64,000 nt of DNA from Hassallia byssoidea VB512170 (GTDB lineage Bacteria; Cyanobacteriota; Cyanobacteriia; Cyanobacteriales; Nostocaceae). Positions 27,455 to 35,303 of this stretch are shown piece after piece. The notes under the pieces were generated by a model. That model worked only from the letters and a program-made list of their open reading frames with translations. It made no database searches and had not been told where the DNA came from. The stretch lies in the NCBI RefSeq assembly GCF_000817785.2, contig NZ_JTCM02000002.1, positions 1 to 64,000 of the forward strand. The letters are read 5' to 3'. The position numbers and the translations under genes were made by a program. Every line of letters starts with the position of its first letter. Position 1 is the stretch's first letter.

Positions 27455-27528
27455 GACGCGATAACATCGCGTCTCTATTCGTAGTAAGCGCTTCAGCGCT
27501 TTAAATAAGCACGCTTTGTGCTTACTAC
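27455..27528 (-). repeat. GACGCGAT hairpin plus GTAGTRAG palindrome, copy b
   Basis: GACGCGAT-AAC-ATCGCGTC (27455-27473) followed by the TTCGTAGTAAGCGCTTCAGC palindrome (27478-27528, with CTTACTAC at its right end). The pair lies just after the subtilase stop codon and may serve as its transcription end. Confidence 0.7.
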
Positions 27529-27552
27529 AGATGCACCCTGAGACGATCCAGA

Positions 27553-29793
27553 TTAGCTGAAAGATTTGCGGTACAAAGCATTATCGCCACCTACAACAAA
27601 CGTGTCAATACGGTTGACTCCCGTAGAAACAGCAGCAGGAGCAGAAATGCATGAACCGGCTTTATTCTCCCAAGCGCTCCAACTAGAATTATCCCAGGTT
27701 TTGCGGTACAAAGCATTATCAGTACCAACTGCAAACACGTCCAGCCGATTCGCTCCCCAAGAAGTCACCGCCGGCGAATATAACCACAAGCCACCTAAGC
27801 TTTCCCAATTGCTCCAAGATGCGCCATCCCAGGACTTGCGGTATATCGCATGGTCGCCACCTCTAACAAACAATTCAACGTGGTTAGCGCCCGCAGAAAC
27901 CGCCGCTGGTGCAGACAAACACAAGCCGCCTAAATTTTCCCATTCACTCCACTTAGCACCATCCCAAGATTTGTGATATGTGGCGTTGTCAGCACCAATT
28001 GTAAACACATCAAGGCGGTTTGCTTCTGAACAAACAGCTACACCCTGCTTGCAAAAGCCGCCTAAATCTTCCCACTCGCTCCAAGTAGAATTATCCCAGA
28101 ACTTGCGAAGCAGTTGGCGCTGTTGACCAATAATAAATGTATCAATTCGGTTTGATGTCAACGTCACAGCCGCAGGTGCTGATAAACTAAATCCGCCCAA
28201 GTTTTGCCACTCGCTTGAATTAGAACCATCCCAGGACTTGTGATATATCGCACTGTCACCACCGAGAACAAAAGTGTCAAGACGTTTTTCTCCCGAAGTC
28301 GTAACCGCAGGGGCAGAAAAACAGTTACCATCTAATTTTTGCCACTCTGACCAACGTTGCTGCTGGGGTTGCAACAAGTCAAAGGCAGCTTTTGGCTGAA
28401 TAATACCCGCACCGGAATGCGGGTCCCAACCCGGTTCACCGATATTTTTCGCGGTACTCTTGAGAGCATTTTTTGCTTGTTCTTGAGTTAAGTCAGGTTT
28501 GGCATTTTTGAGCAACGCGACTACACCAGCAGCGATGGGTGTCGCGGCAGATGTGCCGTTATCAGAGGCAAAGTAACCTCGAAAATGAGTAACAGAACAA
28601 AAATCAGGCTTGTTAGGATCTAAAGCTGCTGGTCCTTGGCTGCTATAACCAACAAATTGTTCATCTTTGTTGACAGCACCGACAGTCATGACTAAAGGAT
28701 GTCCGTTTGCTCCCCAAATGCTTTTGCCCGGTCCATTATCGGTGCCACATCTGTCACTTGGACAGCTTTCACCACAGTTACCAGCGGCAAACAAGACGAG
28801 AATTCCTTCATTAATTGCTTCTACAACCTTGCGGCTGAAAGGATGATCGGGATTTGTAGCATAAAATTCATCCCAGCTTTTTTGGTAAATTCCCCAGCTA
28901 TTGGTGAGGATGTGGGGTGTACCGTCAGTTTTGTGCTGCTTGATTGCCCATTCGTATACTGTTAAGGCAGTGGATACGGCACCGCCGTCAGAGATGCGAC
29001 AATCGTAGAGTTTGGCTTCTGGAGCCATACCCAAGACATCGGTAGCACACATATTACCATGTTCGCCCCAAGCGCGGGCTGTTGTTCCCCAGTTCTGTGC
29101 AGGTCCGCCGATGACGTTGGGAATTGTGCGATCCGTTTCAAAAGCGCCTATGTAGCGACCTTCGGCGGTGATGCCACCATCGACAACACCAACGACAATG
29201 CCCTGACCTTTGTAGCCAGCTGCCCATATTTTATCAACACCGAAGTAAGTTGCAACGTCGGCGATCGCTCCCTTTGCCGTTGTTGGAGAACAGTCACATG
29301 TGCCAATCGGACATGTACCAGTCGCATCCATTGGCATGACTAAATCTTTGTCTGCTTTCTCCAACAACGCACTATTAAAAGGGGCAATAGGTGTATCTTT
29401 ATACACCTTAATTACGTTGGGTTGTGCTTCTAATTCTTCAATTTTGCTTGACTCTACCACCCCGCGCACGATCGCTATTTCTTCATTGTCAGCCAATAAA
29501 CCGGCTGCATCTTGACTCGCGCTAACTGGTACTGGTTCATAGCTGGTATCCAATTGAAAGCCGATAACGTTCATTTCTGCCGCCATCTGTGATGCCCCCA
29601 GTACTCCTTGAGTCTTAGGCACGCGCATTTCTACTAGCACGTTTTGCAACTTAGGAGAATCACTGGCGTTCATATCACCGCTAGGCATCTCCCGTGGAAA
29701 GTTTGGCGAATCCATACCCAAAGATGGCATCTTGTCACTTTCGCTTTGCGGTTGTGTCCTTCCAGACGACATATTATTGCCGTTGCTTTGCAT
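27553..29793 (-). CDS. Subtilase fused to PLL-like lectin propeller
   Basis: 746 aa. S8 protease with D205 (VVGVVDGGI), H245 (WGEHGN), oxyanion N339 (FAAGNCGES) and S415 (NGTSAATPIAAG), all present. The N-terminal 130 residues look like a prodomain (ending EAQPNVIKVYKD). Cysteine clusters CPIGTCDC (161-168) and CGESCPSDRC (340-349) are unusual. Residues 481-746 hold six repeats of about 44 residues (WSEWENLGG ... SAPAAVS...NRIDTFVVGGDNALYRKSWD), matching the fucose-binding PLL-like propeller fold of Photorhabdus-type lectins. No signal peptide is visible (starts MQSNGNNMSSGR). Substrate unknown. No cyanobactin precursor genes lie nearby. Confidence 0.9.
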   Translation of the reverse strand: MQSNGNNMSSGRTQPQSESDKMPSLGMDSPNFPREMPSGDMNASDSPKLQNVLVEMRVPKTQGVLGASQMAAEMNVIGFQLDTSYEPVPVSASQDAAGLLADNEEIAIVRGVVESSKIEELEAQPNVIKVYKDTPIAPFNSALLEKADKDLVMPMDATGTCPIGTCDCSPTTAKGAIADVATYFGVDKIWAAGYKGQGIVVGVVDGGITAEGRYIGAFETDRTIPNVIGGPAQNWGTTARAWGEHGNMCATDVLGMAPEAKLYDCRISDGGAVSTALTVYEWAIKQHKTDGTPHILTNSWGIYQKSWDEFYATNPDHPFSRKVVEAINEGILVLFAAGNCGESCPSDRCGTDNGPGKSIWGANGHPLVMTVGAVNKDEQFVGYSSQGPAALDPNKPDFCSVTHFRGYFASDNGTSAATPIAAGVVALLKNAKPDLTQEQAKNALKSTAKNIGEPGWDPHSGAGIIQPKAAFDLLQPQQQRWSEWQKLDGNCFSAPAVTTSGEKRLDTFVLGGDSAIYHKSWDGSNSSEWQNLGGFSLSAPAAVTLTSNRIDTFIIGQQRQLLRKFWDNSTWSEWEDLGGFCKQGVAVCSEANRLDVFTIGADNATYHKSWDGAKWSEWENLGGLCLSAPAAVSAGANHVELFVRGGDHAIYRKSWDGASWSNWESLGGLWLYSPAVTSWGANRLDVFAVGTDNALYRKTWDNSSWSAWENKAGSCISAPAAVSTGVNRIDTFVVGGDNALYRKSFS

Positions 29794-30304
29794 ATCTTTA
29801 TCCTTTGAAATTGTTATTTAATTAACCTGAAAGAAATGTCTCAGTAAATACTGATTGGGCATTGGGCATTGGGCATTGGGCATTGGGCATTGGGCATTGG
29901 GCATTGGGCATTATTTTTATTACCCATTACCCATTCCCGATTACCCATTCCCAATTACCCATTCCCGATTACCCATTCCCAATTACCCATTCCCGATTAC
30001 CCATTCCCGATTACCCATTCCCAATTACCAATTACCCATTCCCCATTCCCCATTCCCCAAAGTAGACGTAAGGCGTGATTTTAAGCTAAAGTTGTAATGA
30101 GTTTGTTTTAGATTAGGGTGTGAAAAAGCAACTCTCAAGAAGCACAAAAACTAATCGCTCTTTCTTTGTGCTTGCGTAGCAATCAAAAGCAAAAACACAG
30201 ATATTAGGATTTCAGTGCAAAGTACAAAAACATTGCATAAATAAAATAACAATTACACGTTCAAACATAGAAATAACCCCAACAGTTAAGAAACTTAAAT
30301 AAAT
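29794..30304. other. Subtilase-Fur divergent region dominated by heptamers
   Basis: About eight GGGCATT units (29857-29913), then alternating ACCCATTCCCGATT/ACCCATTCCCAATT units to about 30060. Only about 240 bp next to the fur gene look like ordinary sequence. Promoters for both genes must lie here; I could not place a Fur box. Confidence 0.7.
29850..30062. repeat. GGGCATT / ACCCATTC heptamer arrays
   Basis: G-rich heptamers followed by complementary-leaning C-rich 7/14-bp units, forming a potential long hairpin. Confidence 0.9.
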
Positions 30305-30754
30305 ATGCAAAAACAAGTCATCTCTACAAAACCAATTCGTTCTCTAGAAGATGCTATTGACAGATGCCAAACATTGGGTATGCGCGTTAGCCGGCAGCGT
30401 CGCTTTATTTTAGAACTACTGTGGCAAGCAAAAGAGCATCTTTCTGCCAGAGAGATTTACGATCGCCTAAACCAAGAAGGCAAAGAAATCGGACATACCT
30501 CTGTATATCAAAACTTAGAAGCGTTATCCAGTCAAAACATCATTGAGTGCATCGAACGCTGCGATGGACGTTTATACGGTAATATCAGTGATTCCCACAG
30601 TCATGTCAACTGCATAGATACAAATCAAATTCTCGATGTTCATATCGAACTACCAGAAGATTTTATCCGCCAAGTTGAAGAACAAACCGGAGTGAAAATT
30701 ACTGAATACAATATTAACTTTTACGGCTATCGGCAGAACAATACCGAAAGTTAG
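30305..30754 (+). CDS. Fur-family metalloregulator (PerR/FurC-like)
   Basis: 149 aa. N-terminal winged helix (MRVSRQRRFILELLWQAKEHLSAREIYDRL, recognition helix GHTSVYQNLEAL), C-terminal metal/dimer domain with SDSHSHVNCID. Only one Cys of the usual CxxC pair remains (CIDT), and the second C-terminal CxxC is absent, so the structural zinc site of many Fur proteins is missing. Resemblance is to cyanobacterial FurC/PerR-type proteins, from memory. Probably responds to peroxide or metal; target genes not evident here. Confidence 0.88.
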   Translation: MQKQVISTKPIRSLEDAIDRCQTLGMRVSRQRRFILELLWQAKEHLSAREIYDRLNQEGKEIGHTSVYQNLEALSSQNIIECIERCDGRLYGNISDSHSHVNCIDTNQILDVHIELPEDFIRQVEEQTGVKITEYNINFYGYRQNNTES

Positions 30755-31346
30755 GAGACAAGGGGACAAGGGGACAGGGGAGACAAGGGGACAAGGGGAC
30801 AAGGGGGACAAGGGGGACTTGGGGGACTGCTTGAAGATAAGGAAGAAATTTCTATATCTTCCTTGTCCTCCCCCTCTCCCTTGTCTCCCTTGTCCCCCCC
30901 TCCCCAAGTCGTCCCCCCCTCTCAAGAACTCTCCCCATCTCCTTGTCTTCTCCAGATTTACCTCTGCTAGCATCAATAAGCTGGAGAGTGAATTGGGCAA
31001 TTACACTGATTTGAAACTCTACAATGCATAAGGGCACATCTAACACTTCTCTTATGGTACAGATGTCAAAGATAGTAAAGCTTTTAACTTATATATAGTG
31101 AATAATACGTAAGGGTAGGGCTGCTGGAGGTGCGGCAGTAAATCCTTTAATTTGCTGTATTTCAATATTGTGCTTTGCCAAACAATCTCGAAAATAAATG
31201 TTATTTTTGTTACATCAGTCGAACTTGATGGCAATTACCTTCGATTTTCTGTCCTGCCTAAACAAGTCACAATGAGGGGATTAAGCTAAGTATCACAGCT
31301 GTTTTCTAAAAGCGCGAAAAATAGCATCTATGTTTTTGAGTAGACT
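30755..31346. other. Intergenic region with GGGACAAG array
   Basis: From 30755 to about 30950: GGGACAAG-type units followed by CCTTGTCC/CCCCCTC-rich units, able to fold back. From 30960 to 31346: ordinary AT-rich DNA with no gene I can support. Confidence 0.6.
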
Positions 31347-33149
31347 ATGAGCGATCGCCCTCTAAAAGTATTATTAATCGACCAAGACCCAATTTTCCGG
31401 CTTGGGTTGCGAGTAGCTTTGGAACAAGTCCCTAATTTGGAAGTTACAGCGGAGGCTCAAACAGATACCGTTGCTTTGCACATATTGGCAGAATTTGCCC
31501 AAAACAACCCAAAAGCAGTAAATTTGGTAATTTTGGAACTCGCTAACAGTCGTTATTTACAATTGTGTCGCCAACTTAAGGCTGAGTACCCCAATTTACC
31601 GATTTTACTGCTCAGTTCTGTTTCTGAACCAGGGTTACTGATGGCAGCAAGAGATGCTGGTGTAGATGGCTACTGCCCCAAAGGGACACCTGTTTCTGAG
31701 TTAGTTGAGGCAATGCAACTGGTAGTATCTGGTGGTAGTTATTGGGATGGAGAGATGGGGAGTGGGGGAAAAATAACTGTTAACTCCCGTACAGACACAG
31801 GTTATCGCGTCTCCCGTACAGACACAGGTTATCGCGTCTCTACAACTCCTCACTCCTCCCCTTTTCCTTTCGCAAGGCTGCGGAATAATTGGCGTTTGTC
31901 AGGAATTGATTACATTAACGCTACTTTGGCGGAAGTGACGGCACAACTGCAAGTCCCTGGTTTGCCGCTGTTGGATCGGGCTATTTTAGCTGGACAGCGA
32001 CGCGAATTATTGGCAGCAGGTTGGCTAGTCAATCGGCTGTTGGCTGCACCCCAGGAAAGGCAGTATGACAGTATAAGTAGTCAGACATCGCTTTCTTCAA
32101 TTCAAGATTCACCAGCGACAAATCCTTCACTTAATAGTGCTGTTGTCATATCACCAATAAAGCAAAATTCTCCTTCTTTACTTAGCCCAAGAGCGCTACA
32201 AGCAACATTATTTTCATCTTGTGTTGCTAAACTTCAATTACCTTTACAAAATTTGGGCGATGAACCTTTAGAAATTGACATTTTTCGCCAAGAAAAAAAA
32301 CGGGAGTTACTTTATCTCATTCTGCAAAAGCTTGCTAATTCTTTAGATGAACTGCGTGCATCTCAAATAGAAGTTCATCGATTAAATGAATTTAAAAATA
32401 TCATATTATGTGATTTATGGCAAGCGTCAACAACAGATTTTTTTGGTAAATTTACCAAAGTGCAAGTAGGTAATCAAAATTTAGAAATTGTCACTTTCTT
32501 GCTGCAAGCTGCTAAAGTTGTAGAAACAGAAATTCTTGTAAAGATTCCTTTGGTAGTAGAGTTATTTTCTTATCTACTATTTCAAACAGATTTATCTATT
32601 GATAATACCATTTACGCAGCAGGTAGCGTAGAGGCGATGGAGCAATCTTTAATGATTTTAGAAAACTTATTAATTCAAGTGGCAAATGGTGTAGTGCAGC
32701 CACTGCTTAACACTTTAGCAGATGTAGAAAAAATTAAACAAACTTTTTACGATCGCCAATTTATTTCCACACGAGAAATCGAACGTTTCCGCAATGATTT
32801 ATCATGGAAATATCGCTTGCGAAATTATGTAAGTGAAGCTCAAGCGATTTTTGAAAGTCGTTATGAACTACTTGTATTTACACCTCGCGGTATTGCGAAA
32901 ATATCAATTTATGCTCCTCGCAATCAAGAATTAGCTCAACTTTCTGGGATTCCCCTATTAGTAACATTAGCATTAGAATTTCGGGATGCGATCGCTCCTC
33001 GTCTAAAATCACTATTATCTTTCGCAGGTAGCGGTATTGTTTTTGTTCTCACCCAAGTAATTGGTAGAGGTTTGGGGTTAATCGGTCGTGGTATTCTCCA
33101 AGGTATTGGTAGTGTATCTTTGTCAGAACGAAAAAATAAAAATTTATGA
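31347..33149 (+). CDS. Receiver-domain protein with DUF3685
   Basis: 600 aa. N-terminal response-regulator receiver (1-125): acidic pocket D12-D14 and conserved K112 (GYCPKG) are present, but the phospho-acceptor Asp is Glu (E64 in VILELANS), so it is likely phosphorylation-independent. The remainder, about 190-600, is DUF3685, a cyanobacterial domain of unknown role, with a hydrophobic C-terminus (FAGSGIVFVLTQVIGRGLGLIG). Between them lies an in-frame 27-bp tandem duplication (SRTDTGYRV twice, from 31784 to 31837), absent from what the domain should need. The next gene overlaps its end by 6 bp on the other strand. Confidence 0.85.
   Translation: MSDRPLKVLLIDQDPIFRLGLRVALEQVPNLEVTAEAQTDTVALHILAEFAQNNPKAVNLVILELANSRYLQLCRQLKAEYPNLPILLLSSVSEPGLLMAARDAGVDGYCPKGTPVSELVEAMQLVVSGGSYWDGEMGSGGKITVNSRTDTGYRVSRTDTGYRVSTTPHSSPFPFARLRNNWRLSGIDYINATLAEVTAQLQVPGLPLLDRAILAGQRRELLAAGWLVNRLLAAPQERQYDSISSQTSLSSIQDSPATNPSLNSAVVISPIKQNSPSLLSPRALQATLFSSCVAKLQLPLQNLGDEPLEIDIFRQEKKRELLYLILQKLANSLDELRASQIEVHRLNEFKNIILCDLWQASTTDFFGKFTKVQVGNQNLEIVTFLLQAAKVVETEILVKIPLVVELFSYLLFQTDLSIDNTIYAAGSVEAMEQSLMILENLLIQVANGVVQPLLNTLADVEKIKQTFYDRQFISTREIERFRNDLSWKYRLRNYVSEAQAIFESRYELLVFTPRGIAKISIYAPRNQELAQLSGIPLLVTLALEFRDAIAPRLKSLLSFAGSGIVFVLTQVIGRGLGLIGRGILQGIGSVSLSERKNKNL
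31784..31837 (+). repeat. In-frame 27-bp tandem duplication
   Basis: Two identical 27-bp units, each coding Ser-Arg-Thr-Asp-Thr-Gly-Tyr-Arg-Val, in the linker of the DUF3685 protein. The unit contains GACACAGGTTATCGCGTCTC-type repeat sequence. Confidence 0.93.
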
Positions 33150-33689
33150 ATTAAAATCAGTTACCAGCCATTGCCATTCTGTTACCACAGATGCGGGAAT
33201 TTGTAAAACTAAACGTTCTTCCCCAGATAGCGGTACATAAAGTTTTAGAGAATCGGTTGTTGTCAATTTCAATAAAACATCTGTTAACTTGTAATCTCCG
33301 ACATTAGGAGAAGGTGATTTTTCTGCATACACATCAGATGCACTTAACAGTTTACCCTTTGCTGTGACAATTTCCAAAGTTCGAGGATGAGCTAACTCAA
33401 ATACCCCAGGAAAACCGACTAACCTAAGATTGAATTCTACAGCTTTACCTGGTGGAAATAATTTGAACAATACCACTTGCCAAGTGTAGCCGAAATCATC
33501 TTTAATAGACACTTGAGAATGGTAACGTAAAACTCCGGGTGCATCGTGATGCTGGCGCAGCAAAGCAAACGCAGAATCTGTGAAAAATACTCCCGAACAT
33601 AATGTTAAGTAAAGGCACAAAATTAAACGTAAAATATATTTCGTAGTGAGGGCTGAAGCCCTCAAAACATTTTGTTTATTTATATCCAT
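33144..33689 (-). CDS. DUF3122 family protein
   Basis: 181 aa. Signal-peptide-like N-terminus (LRLILCLYLTLCSGVFFTDSAFA), then LLRQHHDAPGVLRYHSQVSIKD and WQVVLFK and LRLVGFPGVFELAHPRTLEI, a pattern of the cyanobacterial DUF3122 family. Function unknown; likely exported. The first dozen codons are formed by the GTAGTRAG palindrome (33640-33674). It is convergent with the DUF3685 gene, overlapping its end by 6 bp. Confidence 0.78.
   Translation of the reverse strand: MDINKQNVLRASALTTKYILRLILCLYLTLCSGVFFTDSAFALLRQHHDAPGVLRYHSQVSIKDDFGYTWQVVLFKLFPPGKAVEFNLRLVGFPGVFELAHPRTLEIVTAKGKLLSASDVYAEKSPSPNVGDYKLTDVLLKLTTTDSLKLYVPLSGEERLVLQIPASVVTEWQWLVTDFNS
33640..33674. repeat. GTAGTRAG palindrome family, copy c
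   Basis: TTCGTAGTGAGGGCTGAAGCCCTC, a half-size copy (one hairpin) of the family, lying inside the first codons of the DUF3122 gene. Confidence 0.7.
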
Positions 33690-33715
33690 CTACTTAGTAT
33701 AATCTGAGAAAACAT

Positions 33716-35215
33716 TTAAATATTCCAATTGCGGCGAAAATCAAAGAAGCCTTCGAGAAAATCTTGCAAAGCAATATTGCTATTTAACTTTTGCCGCTCC
33801 CATTCTCGTGCAGTTTGTTCGATAACTTCCGAGAAACCCGGATAAACACAAGATAAATTCGCTAATTGATTAATTTTAATTTTTTCAGATATAGCCAAAG
33901 CAATAAGATTTATTAATTCTCCCGCTTCTGCCCCCAGTAATGAAGCACCTAAAATTTCCCCATTACGAAGAACAATTAATTTGCATATACCTGTAGTTTC
34001 TTCGCTGATTTGGGCTGCTGTCACTGTTTTAAAATATTGTCGCAAAACTAAAACTTCATCTGGAATATATCGACGTTTGGCAAGATTTTCTGTTAAGCCG
34101 ACTTGTGCCAGCATTGGATAAGAAAACAGCCCCCAAGGAACGCATTGATAATTGACTTTCTTGATTGGGAAAAATAAAGCATTCTTTAAAGCAATTTTTG
34201 CTTCATAGTTAGCAATATTAACAAATTCATAACCACCAATAACATCACCACAAGCATAAATGCGCCGATTTGTTGTTTGTAATTTGTCATTTACTATCAA
34301 GCGATGTTGATGCCATTTGACACCAACCGCAGCCAAATTTAAAGATTCAATATTCGGCTGTTGTGCGATCGCTACCAAAATTTCATCAGTTTCAATCGCT
34401 TTATCTCCAGCCTGAACCCACTTTTGGTTATCAATTAGCCTCACCTGAGTTACACTTGTTTGCGTCAGCAAGCGCACACCATCGACTTCTAACTGCGCTT
34501 GCAGCAATTGAGTTATCTCCGGGTCAAGATTCGGCAAAATATAGGCATGTTTGACAACCAGCGTCACGCTGCAACCCAACCGCGTTAAAGTTTGTGCTAT
34601 TTCAACGCTTTGGGGAACACCACCAATTATCACCCAATTTTTGGGTAATGTTGGGGACTCAGACAAAGCCTGCCAAATATTAGATAAAGTCAAAAAGCCA
34701 GTACTTTGCAATCCTTCAATCTCTGGAATTGCCGGACGAGAACCACTAGCTAGTAAATAGGTACGTGCGCGAAGCTGACGGTTATTAACGGCAAAAGCAA
34801 GATGAGGTGACAATACAAATTCACCGCTACCAATGATGACATCGACACCTTTGGCAGCTAAAATGGCGAGTGAATTTTGTTCTTGAAGATTTGAGACGAC
34901 ACCGCGAGCATAAAGCATCGCTTCTTCCCATTCTACAGATGTTTGGCACTTTTCTGAGAAAACTGTTGTCGGTATTCTCCCGTTTAAATAGTTGTCCTGT
35001 GCAGTATCCGTATAAAAATGAATGCCAAAATTAGCCGCAGCATCAACACGCTGGGCAAGTTTGGCAATTTCCCCAAGCGCGTAGTGATAAATAAACCCCA
35101 AGTTGACTGTGGGTTCCACTAGGGCAACAGTAGCGTGTAGATTAGTAGCAGCAAGGGCTGCATAGCGTCCAGCGAGACTACCGCCAATAATCACGACATC
35201 GTAGTCAATAGCCAT
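33716..35215 (-). CDS. FAD/NAD(P) oxidoreductase lacking the redox disulfide
   Basis: 499 aa, overall fold of the lipoamide dehydrogenase/mercuric reductase family: FAD-binding VVIIGGSLAGRYAALAA at the start, NAD(P)-binding WVIIGGVPQSVEIAQTLTRLG in the middle, FAD-binding YACGDVIGGYEFVNIANYEA, and a C-terminal dimerisation domain. Where the family has CVNxGCIPSK it reads VNLGFIYHYALGEI, with no cysteine pair, and the HxxxxE catalytic pair at the end is not clear (QTAREWERQ). So it cannot act as a classic disulfide reductase. The actual substrate is unknown. Confidence 0.85.
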   Translation of the reverse strand: MAIDYDVVIIGGSLAGRYAALAATNLHATVALVEPTVNLGFIYHYALGEIAKLAQRVDAAANFGIHFYTDTAQDNYLNGRIPTTVFSEKCQTSVEWEEAMLYARGVVSNLQEQNSLAILAAKGVDVIIGSGEFVLSPHLAFAVNNRQLRARTYLLASGSRPAIPEIEGLQSTGFLTLSNIWQALSESPTLPKNWVIIGGVPQSVEIAQTLTRLGCSVTLVVKHAYILPNLDPEITQLLQAQLEVDGVRLLTQTSVTQVRLIDNQKWVQAGDKAIETDEILVAIAQQPNIESLNLAAVGVKWHQHRLIVNDKLQTTNRRIYACGDVIGGYEFVNIANYEAKIALKNALFFPIKKVNYQCVPWGLFSYPMLAQVGLTENLAKRRYIPDEVLVLRQYFKTVTAAQISEETTGICKLIVLRNGEILGASLLGAEAGELINLIALAISEKIKINQLANLSCVYPGFSEVIEQTAREWERQKLNSNIALQDFLEGFFDFRRNWNI

Positions 35216-35303
35216 TAGTCAATAGTCAAGAGTTAAGAGAAGGACTTTGATACTTGAATTTTAGATTTTGGATTTTGCGAAAAGCTCAGACTTTCCGCAA
35301 AAT

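Noticed and set aside
27566-27976. 136-codon plus-strand ORF opposite the subtilase
   Set aside because: Antisense shadow of the lectin repeats of the subtilase gene.
29850-30062. CRISPR-like periodic array
   Set aside because: The unit is 7 or 14 bp without spacers; it is a short tandem repeat, as are the other arrays in the window.
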